A stretch of 64,000 bases of DNA, from assembly GCF_030409715.1 (NCBI RefSeq), contig NZ_JAUFQI010000001.1, positions 1,611,001-1,675,000 of the forward strand, in the 5' to 3' direction. Source of the stretch: Reinekea marina (GTDB lineage: Bacteria; Pseudomonadota; Gammaproteobacteria; Pseudomonadales; Natronospirillaceae). Every line of letters begins with the position of its first letter. Positions within the stretch are counted from its first letter, which is position 1. The position numbers were made by a program, and so were the translations under genes. Below, piece after piece: positions 35,680 through 44,181 of the stretch. The notes beneath the pieces were generated by a model. That model worked only from the letters and a program-made list of their open reading frames with translations. It searched no databases and was not told where the DNA came from.

Positions 35680-35774
35680 CGAATACAAAAAAAACAACAA
35701 TCTACGCTGTTCATTAGCTTTATGCCCTTGCTTGCTCTGCGGCTTCGCTTGTCAGCGTTTTAAGGAGAGAAATA

Positions 35775-36773
35775 ATGCAAAAACTTTCGTTTTCGATTCC
35801 TACTGTGCGTAAAAATCTAGCTAAGCCCGCTATTTTAATGGCGGCGATGTTAGGTTTTGGCGGTGCAGCTTTAGCCGATTGTGAGCGCGGTGATTTGGAT
35901 AAAATGTACTGCGATGCAAACGGTGATTTAGTCGCCGATCTACCAACGTCCTCTTCAGAGTGGCAAAACCCAAAGACATTAATCTTCGCTTATACACCTG
36001 TTGAAGACCCAGCTATTTACGCTGACATTTGGCAGCCGTTCATTGATCATTTAGAAAAAGTAACCGATAAAAAAGTTCGATTCTTTGCAGTTCAATCTAA
36101 TGCCGCCCAAGTAGAAGCGATGCGCAGTGGTCGTCTACACATTGCCGGATTCTCAACCGGACCAACACCTTTTGCGGTGAATTTAGCCGGTGCCGTGCCA
36201 TTTGCATTGATGGGCGGTTCTGAAGGTCAGTTTGGTTATACCTTGCAAGTTTTCACTCACAAAGACAGCGACATTTATAAAGTAACCGACCTCAAAGGTA
36301 AGCGTATTGCGCATACTTCGCCTACTTCTAACTCAGGTAATTTAGCGCCTAAAGCGTTGTTCCCTGAAATGGGTGTCACACCGGGTGAAGATTATGAAAT
36401 TGTATACTCAGGTAGCCACGATCAATCTATGTTAGGTGTTGTCGCTAAAGACTACGATGCAGCCCCGGTTGCTTCGGAAGTTGTAGAACGTATGGCCGCA
36501 CGTGGTTTATACAATGAAGAAGATGTTCGCTTGGTTTGGGAATCGGATCGCTTCCCTACAACGTCTTACAACTATGCACATAACCTACATCCAGATTTAG
36601 TGGAAAAAATCCGAGAAGCTTTTTATACCTTTGAATTTAAAGGTACGGCTTTAGGAGAAGAGTTTGCCGGTGTTGAAACATTTATCCCAATTACTTACAA
36701 AGAAAACTGGAAAGTTATTCGCACTATTCAGCGTTCAAACGGTGTGACTTACACTCAAGAGAACCTTAAGTAA
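35775..36773 (+). CDS. phnD: Phosphonate-type ABC transporter substrate-binding protein
   Basis: A 332-residue PhnD-family binding protein with a Sec signal peptide (about residues 1–34, cleavage near GAALA-DC). The family core is LIFAYTPVEDPAIYADIW, FFAVQSNAAQVEAMRSGRLHIAGFSTGP and KRIAHTSPTSNSGNLAPKAL, the phosphonate-binding turn. A two-cysteine N-terminal extension (DCERGDLDKMYCD) precedes it. The start follows an AAGGAGAG site. The ligand may be a phosphonate, phosphite or another phosphorylated compound; no C–P lyase or phosphonatase gene is nearby. Confidence 0.85.
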   Translation: MQKLSFSIPTVRKNLAKPAILMAAMLGFGGAALADCERGDLDKMYCDANGDLVADLPTSSSEWQNPKTLIFAYTPVEDPAIYADIWQPFIDHLEKVTDKKVRFFAVQSNAAQVEAMRSGRLHIAGFSTGPTPFAVNLAGAVPFALMGGSEGQFGYTLQVFTHKDSDIYKVTDLKGKRIAHTSPTSNSGNLAPKALFPEMGVTPGEDYEIVYSGSHDQSMLGVVAKDYDAAPVASEVVERMAARGLYNEEDVRLVWESDRFPTTSYNYAHNLHPDLVEKIREAFYTFEFKGTALGEEFAGVETFIPITYKENWKVIRTIQRSNGVTYTQENLK

Positions 36774-36796
36774 TTTTTTCTAAGTTTACGCATTAA

Positions 36797-36825
36797 AACT
36801 GGCCCAGTTGGTGGGCTGGTTTTTT
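36797..36825 (+). terminator. Terminator-like hairpin after phnD
   Basis: AACTGGCCCA-gttgg-TGGGCTGGTT followed by TTTT. Two G–U pairs weaken it, which fits partial read-through into the ATPase gene so that binding protein exceeds transporter. Confidence 0.7.
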
Positions 36826-36856
36826 GTGTAAGTAGTCGTTAGATGGAGTGTCAGTC

Positions 36857-37654
36857 ATGTTAGAAATTTCAAATTTAGTTAAAAGTTATGGCAGTAATGA
36901 GCCCGTATTAAAAAACCTCGATTTAACGGTTGATGGTAGCAGTGTCGTTTCCATCGTGGGTGCATCGGGTGCTGGTAAAAGTACGATGTTGCGCTGCATA
37001 AACCGTTTGGTAGAACCTACCTCTGGCTCTATCAAATTAAATGGCTTAGAGCTTGTTAACTTACGAGGTGCCGAGTTACGACACGCACGCCGTAAAATAG
37101 GCATGGTGTTTCAAGGCTTTAACCTTATAGATCGCTTAACTGTAATGGAAAACGTGCTATCAGGCCGATTAGGCTATGTTTCATTGTTTCAGGCCGTGAC
37201 TCGTCGTTTTCCACAATCCGATATTGACCGCGCGTTTCAATTGATGGAGCGGGTAGGGATAGCGCATTACGCAAATAAGAGAGCCGATGAACTTTCTGGT
37301 GGTGAACGTCAACGCGTTGCAGTAGTACGAGCATTGATGCAAGAGCCTGAAATTTTATTAGCCGATGAACCGACCGCTTCTTTAGACCCTAAAACTTCTC
37401 AACAAATTATGACGCTGCTGCAAAGTTTGGCTCAAGAGATGTCATTGCCGGTACTTATTAACATTCACAATGTTACCCAAGCACGCATGTATACCGACCG
37501 TATTGTTGGGATGCGCCATGGCAATATGATTTTTGATGGTGGCCCTAAAGATTTTAATCAAGATGCACTGGATGCCGTGTATGGCGGAATTGAATCACCA
37601 GATGAAGAAGGTGTAGAAAATGAAGACGCTGCGGTAACAGGAGTGGCGGTATGA
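36857..37654 (+). CDS. phnC: Phosphonate-type ABC transporter ATPase
   Basis: ABC ATPase of the PhnC family. Walker A is GASGAGKSTMLR, the Q-loop is MVFQGFNLIDRLTV (the Q-G-F-N-L pattern of this family), the signature is LSGGERQRVAV, Walker B is ILLADEPTASLDPK, and the H-loop is NIHNVTQA (His retained). I chose the ATG at 36857, eight bases after GGAG; a GTG three codons earlier is the alternative. It overlaps the first permease gene by four bases. Confidence 0.85.
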   Translation: MLEISNLVKSYGSNEPVLKNLDLTVDGSSVVSIVGASGAGKSTMLRCINRLVEPTSGSIKLNGLELVNLRGAELRHARRKIGMVFQGFNLIDRLTVMENVLSGRLGYVSLFQAVTRRFPQSDIDRAFQLMERVGIAHYANKRADELSGGERQRVAVVRALMQEPEILLADEPTASLDPKTSQQIMTLLQSLAQEMSLPVLINIHNVTQARMYTDRIVGMRHGNMIFDGGPKDFNQDALDAVYGGIESPDEEGVENEDAAVTGVAV

Positions 37655-38460
37655 CAGAACCAGTGAGCTATGCGCCAGGCCGCGCATGGAAAAAGCCGCA
37701 TTTTATACCCAACCCGATACTGCGATACGGATTGTTGTTAGGGGTGTTTATCTATTTGTTCTGGGCTTTTGCTACGTTGCCATTTGATTGGGCGCGTATT
37801 GCTGAGGGTATTCCTCGAGCCGGACAAATTTTTGGTGGTGCTTTTCCCCCTAGCTTCCAACGTTCCAGTTTATTGATTACGGGTTTTGTTGAAAGTTTTC
37901 AAATTGCATTTCTGGCTACTTTGCTGGGGCTATTTTTATCCGTTCCTATTGCGGTCATGGCGGCCAAAAATATTGCGCCAAAGCCCGTTTATTATTTAGG
38001 GCGGGCCATAATCATATTATCGCGTAGTTTCCACCCTGTTATTGTGGCTATTTTGTTTGTTGCGGCCGTAGGGTTTGGTCCATTTGCCGGTGTATTAACC
38101 CTAACGCTTTATTCAATTGGCTTTGTTGCTAAATTATTAGCCGAAGAAATCGAGGAAATTGATTGGGGCCAAGTAGAAGCCATGCGCTCTGTTGGCGCAG
38201 GATATTTTAAGACCTTGTGGTTTGGTGTGTTCCCGCAAATATTACCACGCCAAATTGGCCTATCTATGTATCAACTTGACAGTAACTTACGCGCTTCTGC
38301 TGTGGTTGGGATTGTCGGTGCCGGCGGAATTGGCGGTACATTAATGAATGCTTTTGGTCGATACGACTATGATTTTGCCTTTGCAATTTTACTGTTGATA
38401 ATTGGATTAATTCTCATCAGTGAAGGTGTCAGTGGTTGGGTGAGGAAAAAAATATGGTAA
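37651..38460 (+). CDS. phnE: Phosphonate-type ABC transporter permease, first copy
   Basis: A 269-residue inner-membrane permease of the PhnE family. A first span lies near residue 25–45, and the coupling segment has EEIDWGQVEAMRSVGAGYFKTLWFGVFPQILPR. The SNLRASAVVGIVGAGGIGGTL motif is diagnostic of PhnE. It overlaps phnC by four bases and the second permease by seven. The pair of PhnE proteins probably forms a heterodimeric pore. Confidence 0.85.
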   Translation: MTEPVSYAPGRAWKKPHFIPNPILRYGLLLGVFIYLFWAFATLPFDWARIAEGIPRAGQIFGGAFPPSFQRSSLLITGFVESFQIAFLATLLGLFLSVPIAVMAAKNIAPKPVYYLGRAIIILSRSFHPVIVAILFVAAVGFGPFAGVLTLTLYSIGFVAKLLAEEIEEIDWGQVEAMRSVGAGYFKTLWFGVFPQILPRQIGLSMYQLDSNLRASAVVGIVGAGGIGGTLMNAFGRYDYDFAFAILLLIIGLILISEGVSGWVRKKIW

Positions 38461-39263
38461 ATCAACAATCTGCCGTGGTTGAGCGCGTTTGGTCACGATA
38501 CAACCCTAAACAACAACTCATTCGTTATTGTGTCATGTTTGCCACCTTACTGGCTGTCATTTGGGCAATCAGCGATATTGATATTTTTTGGCCTTGGGTT
38601 TGGGATGCGCCTAACCAGATTCAAAGTTTGGCCGTGCGCATGTGGCCACCTAATATGAGCAGTGGGGAAGCCATTTTTTATGCCATGGTTGAAACCGTAC
38701 ACATCGCAACACTTTCGACAATGTTAACGGTATTTATCGCATTGCCGGTTTCTTATATTGCGGCACAGAATACTACCCCTAATAAAGCCACCTTGTGGAT
38801 AGGGCGGTTCATTTTAGTATCGAGCCGTTCAGTAAATACCATAATTTGGGCGCTTTTGTTTGTGGCGATTTTTGGTCCAGGAGTATTGGCCGGTATTTTG
38901 GCCGTTATGTTCCGCTCGATAGGCTTTATTGGCAAATTGATGGGCGAAGCGATTGAAGAAATTGATAAAAAACCGGTTGAAGCCATGCAAGCAACGGGCG
39001 CTTCTAAGTTAAAAGTAGTTGCGTATGCGATCGTTCCGCAAGTCATGCCTGCTTTTTTCGCCATCATTATTTTGCGCTGGGATATTAATATTCGAGAATC
39101 AACCGTGTTAGGTTTGGTCGGTGCTGGTGGTATTGGTGTTCTGCTGCAAGGGTCGATTGACACCTTTGCATGGCAGACGGTTGCCACAATATTACTTGGG
39201 ATTATTTTCTTAGTTATTGTGGGTGAAGCGATAACGAGCAGCCTTCGTAAAAAGGTTATTTAA
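38454..39263 (+). CDS. phnE: Phosphonate-type ABC transporter permease, second copy
   Basis: Second PhnE-type permease, about 269 residues, paralogous to the previous one: coupling segment EEIDKKPVEAMQATGASKLKVVAYAIVPQVMPA and NIRESTVLGLVGAGGIGVLL. The ATG at 38454, six or so bases after a GAGG site and overlapping the previous gene, is preferred over the in-frame TTG at 38436. It ends the operon; a terminator follows at once. Confidence 0.85.
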   Translation: MVNQQSAVVERVWSRYNPKQQLIRYCVMFATLLAVIWAISDIDIFWPWVWDAPNQIQSLAVRMWPPNMSSGEAIFYAMVETVHIATLSTMLTVFIALPVSYIAAQNTTPNKATLWIGRFILVSSRSVNTIIWALLFVAIFGPGVLAGILAVMFRSIGFIGKLMGEAIEEIDKKPVEAMQATGASKLKVVAYAIVPQVMPAFFAIIILRWDINIRESTVLGLVGAGGIGVLLQGSIDTFAWQTVATILLGIIFLVIVGEAITSSLRKKVI

Positions 39264-39269
39264 GGTTTG

Positions 39270-39309
39270 AACGTGGTTTGGGGGCGTTGACTCACAAACC
39301 ACGTTTTAT
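39270..39309 (+). terminator. Terminator of the phnDCEE operon
   Basis: AACGTGGTTTG and CAAACCACGTT form an 11-bp perfect stem around a 14-base loop, followed by TTATT. It separates the transporter from the regulator gene. Confidence 0.8.
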
Positions 39310-39399
39310 TATTTCAATGAGCCTAACTTGTGGTTTAATAGCGGCTTGGAAATTATGCGTATTATGTTAGGAAGTCCACTTACCGATGTGTAACCGGTT

Positions 39400-40167
39400 A
39401 TGAGCGCACAAAAGCGACAGAGTATTATTTTAGATTGGGTTCGTGAAGAGCATCATGTTGATGTCGACGCTATTTCCAATCGATTTGGGGTAACGCCTCA
39501 AACCATTCGTCGTGACATCAATCACTTGTGCGAACAAGGTTTGTTGCGCAGGCGATATGGTGGTGTTTCTTTACCATCGGCTGCTCTTAATTCGGCTGCA
39601 AATGCTTCTTCAGTTAATTTAGATCTTACTCATCAAAAAATAGCCAGTGAAATTGCTAAGCAAATACCTAATGGTGCCTCGGTGAGTTTAGGCGGTGGCG
39701 CTGGATTAGTACAGGTCGCTACGGCGTTGCTAAACCATACATCGTTGAAAGTTTTAACGAACAGTTTGTCGGTGGCTTCGGCTTTAGCCAGTAACTCAGA
39801 AATAGAAGTGATCGTTTCGGGTGGCCAATTTAGACATGCCAATAATGATGTTGTTGGACCAGAAGTCACGAATTTTTTTAGTTCGTTTTTTTCAGATTTT
39901 GGGGTGATCAGTTGTGGCAGTATAGATGCGCAACATGGCCTAATGGATTTTGATATTCGCGAGGCCGAAGCAAATAGGGCGATCATCAGTAACACCCGCA
40001 CTAAAATTTTATTAGCTGATCAAGAAAAATGGCACGCTAAGGCTATGTGTAAAGTTGCCACCTTCAAATATGTTGATCTTTTCTTCACAGATCAAATGAC
40101 ACAGGAAGAGGTCGAGAGCCTGCCAGATTGTGTGAAATCCTTTCAAGTAAACCCCATCCGACTTTAA
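39400..40167 (+). CDS. DeoR-family transcriptional regulator
   Basis: A 255-residue DeoR/GlpR-type repressor. The N-terminal helix-turn-helix (residues 1–60) includes KRQSIILDWVREEHHVDVDAIS and VTPQTIRRDINHLCEQGLLRRRYGG. The C-terminal DeoRC sensor domain has SLGGGAGLVQVA and the FDIREAEANRAIISNTRTKILLAD motif. These proteins usually respond to a phosphorylated sugar or polyol. The GlpR-like palindromes upstream of phnD make the adjoining transporter operon its likely target. No strong ribosome site is visible before the ATG. Confidence 0.82.
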   Translation: MSAQKRQSIILDWVREEHHVDVDAISNRFGVTPQTIRRDINHLCEQGLLRRRYGGVSLPSAALNSAANASSVNLDLTHQKIASEIAKQIPNGASVSLGGGAGLVQVATALLNHTSLKVLTNSLSVASALASNSEIEVIVSGGQFRHANNDVVGPEVTNFFSSFFSDFGVISCGSIDAQHGLMDFDIREAEANRAIISNTRTKILLADQEKWHAKAMCKVATFKYVDLFFTDQMTQEEVESLPDCVKSFQVNPIRL

Positions 40168-40409
40168 TTCTAATCATTTTTGTAATCATTCCTGTGATTT
40201 ACTGAAAATAGTCTATAGTAAAGTAATGTAATCGCTATTTATCTTAGTTATTCATTTTAGTGATCTAAATGGCTTTGCTAGGCGGCGTTGTAGGGCGATT
40301 GGTAGAGAAAGTAATCAAAAGGGTTGGATGAAATTAAGATTTCACTTAAAAAGGTTTTCATTCTGGGAAGTGTCCGAATTTAGAGGCTACCCGCTCGGTT
40401 GAAAGGTGT
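40168..40409. other. Intergenic region between DeoR and WYL regulator genes
   Basis: About 240 bp with no coding signal in the sense strand and no recognisable RNA or repeat. An antisense frame crosses it but has no coding character. Confidence 0.4.
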
Positions 40410-40438
40410 TTGACAGAGAACTGGGTCAACTTTAAAGT
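40410..40438 (+). promoter_or_regulatory. Sigma-70-type promoter of the WYL regulator gene, with overlapping dyad
   Basis: TTGACA (40410–40415) and TAAAGT (40433–40438) are exactly 17 bases apart, 32 bp before the start codon. TTGAC and GTCAA within the spacer form a small inverted repeat that could be an autoregulatory operator. Confidence 0.55.
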
Positions 40439-40470
40439 GTAACTCATTGAAAATAGGGTGAGAAAATAAG

Positions 40471-41304
40471 ATGAATCAAAAAGCTGAACTTCGGCTGGAA
40501 GATCAAAGCCAACCTCAGCAGGAACGACTCTTTTATTTGGAGTTTCGTTTATACTTTCTAGGTCATGCAAACCGCAGTGATTTACAACTTCGATTTGGCC
40601 TAAAAGAGTCTTCTGCGTCCAGAGATATTGCACTTTATAAAAAACTGGTTCCAGATAACATCATTTATGATTATGGCATTAAATCATATGTTCCTCAGCC
40701 GAGCTTTGAGCCGATTTTTTCATATACTGGCACACAAGTTTTAACGGCACTGACGCATGGTTTTGGTGATGATTACGCAGGTCCTAAATTTCCTGAAATC
40801 TCATCAGAAGCGCCTACTCAAGCGCCTCTGCCATTTATTCCAACATTAGCGGCATTAACCCGTGCTATTCATAAAGAAAAAGCCGTTTCTATCAACTATT
40901 TCAGTGAAGATATTGGTGAAAGCACTTTAGAAGTTGCACCACATTCTTTGATAGACTCTGGAAATCGTTGGAGTATCCGTGCCTTTAACAGAAGCACTGG
41001 CCGGTTCGAAGACTTTGTAATAAACCGAATCACAAACGTCTTGGATATATCAAGCAGTCCAGAAGCAAATGAGCAAAAAGACGCTGATTTATTGTGGAAT
41101 CAGATCAGTGAGCTGAAGCTTAAGCCACATCCTTCCTTAGCGCATCCAAAAGCGGTGGAGCGAGAGTATGGTATGCACAACGGTGTTTTAAAAATGACGT
41201 GCCGTACAGCGCTAAAATCATACTTGTTAAGGCAATGGCGAGTAGATACTTCAAGCACGCCAGCGAACAGCGGGCAAGGGTATCAGCTCTGGCTAGACCA
41301 ATAG
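40471..41304 (+). CDS. WYL-domain transcriptional regulator, BrxR/CapW-like
   Basis: A 277-residue regulator. The N-terminal winged helix (residues 15–75) reads RLFYLEFRLYFLGHANRSDLQLRFGLKESSASRDIALYKKL. A WYL domain follows (about 125–205) with KAVSINYFSE and VAPHSLIDSGNRWSIRAFNRSTGRFEDF. A C-terminal WCX-like part has VLKMTCRTALKSYLLRQWRVD. This three-part layout is that of BrxR and CapW, repressors usually found beside BREX, CBASS and other defence operons. No defence genes occur in this window, so it is an orphan here. Followed by a strong terminator. Confidence 0.8.
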   Translation: MNQKAELRLEDQSQPQQERLFYLEFRLYFLGHANRSDLQLRFGLKESSASRDIALYKKLVPDNIIYDYGIKSYVPQPSFEPIFSYTGTQVLTALTHGFGDDYAGPKFPEISSEAPTQAPLPFIPTLAALTRAIHKEKAVSINYFSEDIGESTLEVAPHSLIDSGNRWSIRAFNRSTGRFEDFVINRITNVLDISSSPEANEQKDADLLWNQISELKLKPHPSLAHPKAVEREYGMHNGVLKMTCRTALKSYLLRQWRVDTSSTPANSGQGYQLWLDQ

Positions 41305-41313
41305 TTTGAAAGT

Positions 41314-41343
41314 AAAAAAAAGAGCCTTACGGCTCTTTTTTTT
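41314..41343. terminator. Bidirectional terminator between WYL and GGDEF genes
   Basis: AGAGCC-ttac-GGCTCT flanked by a run of A on the left and T on the right, so it can stop transcription from both convergent genes. Confidence 0.9.
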
Positions 41344-41365
41344 GCCTATTAATAAGGTGCGTAGG

Positions 41366-42325
41366 TTACTCAGCAAAGGTACTTTGAGGCTTTTTAACTA
41401 ATGAAGTCACAACACAATTACGGCCTTGCTGCTTTGCGCTGTATAAGGCTTTATCGGCACGGTTCAATAATTCTGGCCAGTCAGATTCCCCATTATAATG
41501 GGCTAACCCCAAACTAGCGGTAACTTTTAAATCTTTATCCGGAAGCTTAACCTGCTCCTCAATCGCAACTCGAATGCGCTCAGAAACAGTACGCGAATGT
41601 GCTAAATGCGTGTTGGTAACAAGAATAACAAACTCTTCACCTCCAAACCGAAAGCAAGCATCCGAAGCGCGAATGGATTGTTGTATCACTCGAGCCACTT
41701 GTCGTAAAACGTCATCTCCAGATAAATGCCCGTATCGATCGTTAATGGTTTTAAAGTGATCAATATCGATCATCATTAAACTCATATCTTGATCTTCATG
41801 GCGACGAGTGCGCTCCAATTCACGCGTTAAGGCAATAGACATTGCGCCTCGATTATTAAGACCCGTTAACGGATCAATCATGGCTGTTGAGAGGGCATCT
41901 CGATATTTTAGTGCGTTACGCAACGGAAAAATTATGACATCCATAATGGATTCGATCGTGCTTAGCTCTTTTTCAGAGAAACGCTTGCTTCGTGTGAAGG
42001 CAATATCGCCAAATTGTTGTTGGCTCATGTTGAGTTGGTAATTGCACCGATGCTTACTGATGCGCCCTACATGCATGTCTATCATCTTATCTGCATGGTT
42101 ATATTCAATGCCAGATACAGGAATAAGCTGCTTGAGGTGACGGTAAAAAATGTCTATGAGCTGCTCAATTTCAAGCGTCGTTTGTAAGTGGCTGAACAAA
42201 TGTAAACGAAAGTCTTTTAATCGATCTGGTGTTAAAGAATCAATTGAAATAGAGGAAACATCCATAGGAAATGGATGGTTCTTTGCTTGCGTTCCAAAAT
42301 CATGCTGTGTAAAGCTGCTAGCCAT
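41366..42325 (-). CDS. Diguanylate cyclase (GGDEF domain)
   Basis: A soluble protein of about 319 residues. The N-terminal half (about 25–150) is GAF-like without membrane spans. The C-terminal GGDEF domain begins MIDPLTGLNNRGAMSIAL and has the active loop FRFGGEEFVIL. An inhibitory site RASD lies five residues before the loop, so product inhibition by cyclic di-GMP is likely. It should make cyclic di-GMP from two GTP. The ATG at 42325 is chosen; a GTG three codons upstream is the alternative. Monocistronic. Confidence 0.85.
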   Translation of the reverse strand: MASSFTQHDFGTQAKNHPFPMDVSSISIDSLTPDRLKDFRLHLFSHLQTTLEIEQLIDIFYRHLKQLIPVSGIEYNHADKMIDMHVGRISKHRCNYQLNMSQQQFGDIAFTRSKRFSEKELSTIESIMDVIIFPLRNALKYRDALSTAMIDPLTGLNNRGAMSIALTRELERTRRHEDQDMSLMMIDIDHFKTINDRYGHLSGDDVLRQVARVIQQSIRASDACFRFGGEEFVILVTNTHLAHSRTVSERIRVAIEEQVKLPDKDLKVTASLGLAHYNGESDWPELLNRADKALYSAKQQGRNCVVTSLVKKPQSTFAE

Positions 42326-42511
42326 GTAGTTCACCAGAAGGCAGTTATTCGTATGGTGTTGTATAGCGAATACTGTGCCAGAAGGCTAAAACATAGTTAT
42401 ATCAAGGGGTTAGCGAATTTTTAGAAGGTTTCGGAATGCAAATACGGAAGCGATTGACCGTTTTTCTTGATTGAACTGGCAGGAAAATGTCGTTTCAAAT
42501 GAGAGAGTGAC

Positions 42512-42545
42512 AAAAAAATAACGCCAGCTACTTCATTAACTGGCG
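42512..42545 (-). terminator. Terminator of the mtaD–ubiG–yciK operon
   Basis: On the minus strand CGCCAG and CTGGCG form the stem, followed by TTATTTTTTT, just after the stop of the SDR gene. Confidence 0.8.
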
Positions 42546-42557
42546 CATGTTTGACTG

Positions 42558-43334
42558 CTATTTGCTCAAGTAATCGGCTGCATCAATTGAAAGCCCATTG
42601 TGCTCTTGTGAATGGTCTGAAAACAAATATCTATACAGCGGCATGTGTGCTTCAGGGGCGGGAACGGATTCGGGATGCTCTCCAGGGTAGGCGCTTGCTC
42701 GCATGTTGGTGCGTGTGCCGCCTGGGTTAATAGCAAAGGTTCTAATATTAGTTTGGTTGCCCAATTCAGCGGCCAATGTTTGCATTAAACCTTCTGTTGC
42801 AAATTTAGAGACGCCATAAGCGCCCCAGAAAGCACGCCCTTGCCGACCCACGCTAGAAGTCGTAAACACTATACGGCCTGAGTCCGATGCTTCGATCAGC
42901 GGTAGCATGGCTTGGGTTAATAAAAACGCACTGTTTAAATTGACGTTGATGACTTCATTCCACTCATTTTCAGGGTACTGGCTGATCGACATTTTACTGC
43001 CTAATAATGAGGCGTTGTGCAAAATACCGTCTAGGCTGCCGAACTCTTGTTCAATGGCGTAAGTCATTTCTTTAGCAACTTCCAACGAAAGTACATTTAG
43101 GTCGTAGGGGAAGATGATTGGCTGGGTATTGGTTTCAGATTCTATTTGGTCATAAACTTGCTCAAGCTTATCTTGGTTGCGAGCGAGTAAAATAATATTA
43201 GCACCGTGACGAGCAAAATCTAAGGCTGCAGCTTTGCCAATACCGTCACTGGCTCCAGTAATTAAAAGAGTTTTACCCTTGAGTGAATCGGGTTTATTGG
43301 CCAGCTCGATTGATTGTTGGGTTGGTTGAGTCAT
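42558..43334 (-). CDS. yciK: Short-chain dehydrogenase/reductase (YciK-like)
   Basis: A 258-residue SDR oxidoreductase. The cofactor motif is LLITGASDGIGKAAALDFA, the NAG-equivalent is LHNASLLG, and the catalytic Tyr/Lys are in YGVSKFATEGL with the Ser in TTSSVGRQGRAFWGA. The sequence and gene context (after ubiG) match YciK. Its substrate is not established. The usual gene between ubiG and yciK in pseudomonads, a HAD phosphatase (MupP/Gph), is absent; ubiG ends only 13 bp upstream. Confidence 0.82.
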   Translation of the reverse strand: MTQPTQQSIELANKPDSLKGKTLLITGASDGIGKAAALDFARHGANIILLARNQDKLEQVYDQIESETNTQPIIFPYDLNVLSLEVAKEMTYAIEQEFGSLDGILHNASLLGSKMSISQYPENEWNEVINVNLNSAFLLTQAMLPLIEASDSGRIVFTTSSVGRQGRAFWGAYGVSKFATEGLMQTLAAELGNQTNIRTFAINPGGTRTNMRASAYPGEHPESVPAPEAHMPLYRYLFSDHSQEHNGLSIDAADYLSK

Positions 43335-43347
43335 GTAATACCTATGT

Positions 43348-44055
43348 TTAATTCGACGGCTTTTGAGTGGTCATCATATAATTGACGGAGACATCTTCGG
43401 TCAGCTTAAAATCTTTTGTTATCGGGTTGTAGCTTGTGCCTTTAAAACCTTTTACTTGCAATTGCGCTTGCCGAGCACCATTGGCAAGCTCAGAAGGTTT
43501 GAGCAGCTTCTTGTATTCATGAGTGCCTTTAGGAACTAAATTTAAAACGTATTCAGCCCCGACAATTGCCATAACCCAAGCTTTAGGGTTGCGATTAATG
43601 GTTGAAAATATAGCTGTGCCGCCAGGCTTTAACAGTGTCGAAATGGCTTTAATAACCGACAATGGGTCAGGCACATGCTCAAGCATTTCCATGCAAGTAA
43701 TGACATCAAACTGACCTGCGCGCTCAACGGCTAAATCTTCGGCCGTTATTTGTTTGTATTGTAAGTTGGTTATGCCACTTTCTAAGGCATGCAATTGAGC
43801 CACCTTCAGAGGCGCGTCTGTCATATCAATACCCAGTACATTGCCACCACGCTTAGCGAGTGTTTCCGATAAAATTCCGCCTCCGCACCCAATATCTAAG
43901 ACATTGAGTCCAGCAACGTTTATTTGCTGGTCGATATAGTTCATTCGAATAGGGTTGAGATCGTGAAGGGGTTTAAACTCTGAATCGCGATCCCACCAAC
44001 GGCTGGCAAGCGCTTCAAACTTGGCTAATTCAGACGGATCAACATTCGCAGCCAC
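43348..44055 (-). CDS. ubiG: Ubiquinone biosynthesis O-methyltransferase
   Basis: SAM-dependent methyltransferase that carries out both O-methylations of ubiquinone synthesis. It has KFEALASRWWDRDSEFKPLHDLNPIR, SAM motif I VLDIGCGGGILSETLAKRG, and the VITCMEMLEHVPDP region. The longest frame is 268 residues from 44154, but the GTG at 44055 follows AAGGAG by seven bases and gives the family start (V)AANVDPSELAKFEALA, about 235 residues, the normal UbiG length. Middle gene of mtaD–ubiG–yciK. Confidence 0.9.
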   Translation of the reverse strand: MAANVDPSELAKFEALASRWWDRDSEFKPLHDLNPIRMNYIDQQINVAGLNVLDIGCGGGILSETLAKRGGNVLGIDMTDAPLKVAQLHALESGITNLQYKQITAEDLAVERAGQFDVITCMEMLEHVPDPLSVIKAISTLLKPGGTAIFSTINRNPKAWVMAIVGAEYVLNLVPKGTHEYKKLLKPSELANGARQAQLQVKGFKGTSYNPITKDFKLTEDVSVNYMMTTQKPSN

Positions 44056-44181
44056 ACAGTACTCCTTGCGAGTATAAAATTTTAAAGTGGCGACTATTAT
44101 GACGTGAAAAGAAGGGAGATCACAGTATTTGTTCGCCGTTACTTGATTTAGCAACGACGAACAAATCTAAAGAACTGTCGA

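Noticed and set aside
40358..40633. Minus-strand frame of 91 residues over the WYL gene start
   Set aside because: It overlaps the promoter and the conserved winged helix of the WYL regulator in antisense.
39264..42334. Defence island around the WYL regulator
   Set aside because: The neighbours are a DeoR regulator with its transporter and a diguanylate cyclase; no nuclease, helicase, methylase or cyclase effector of a defence type is present.
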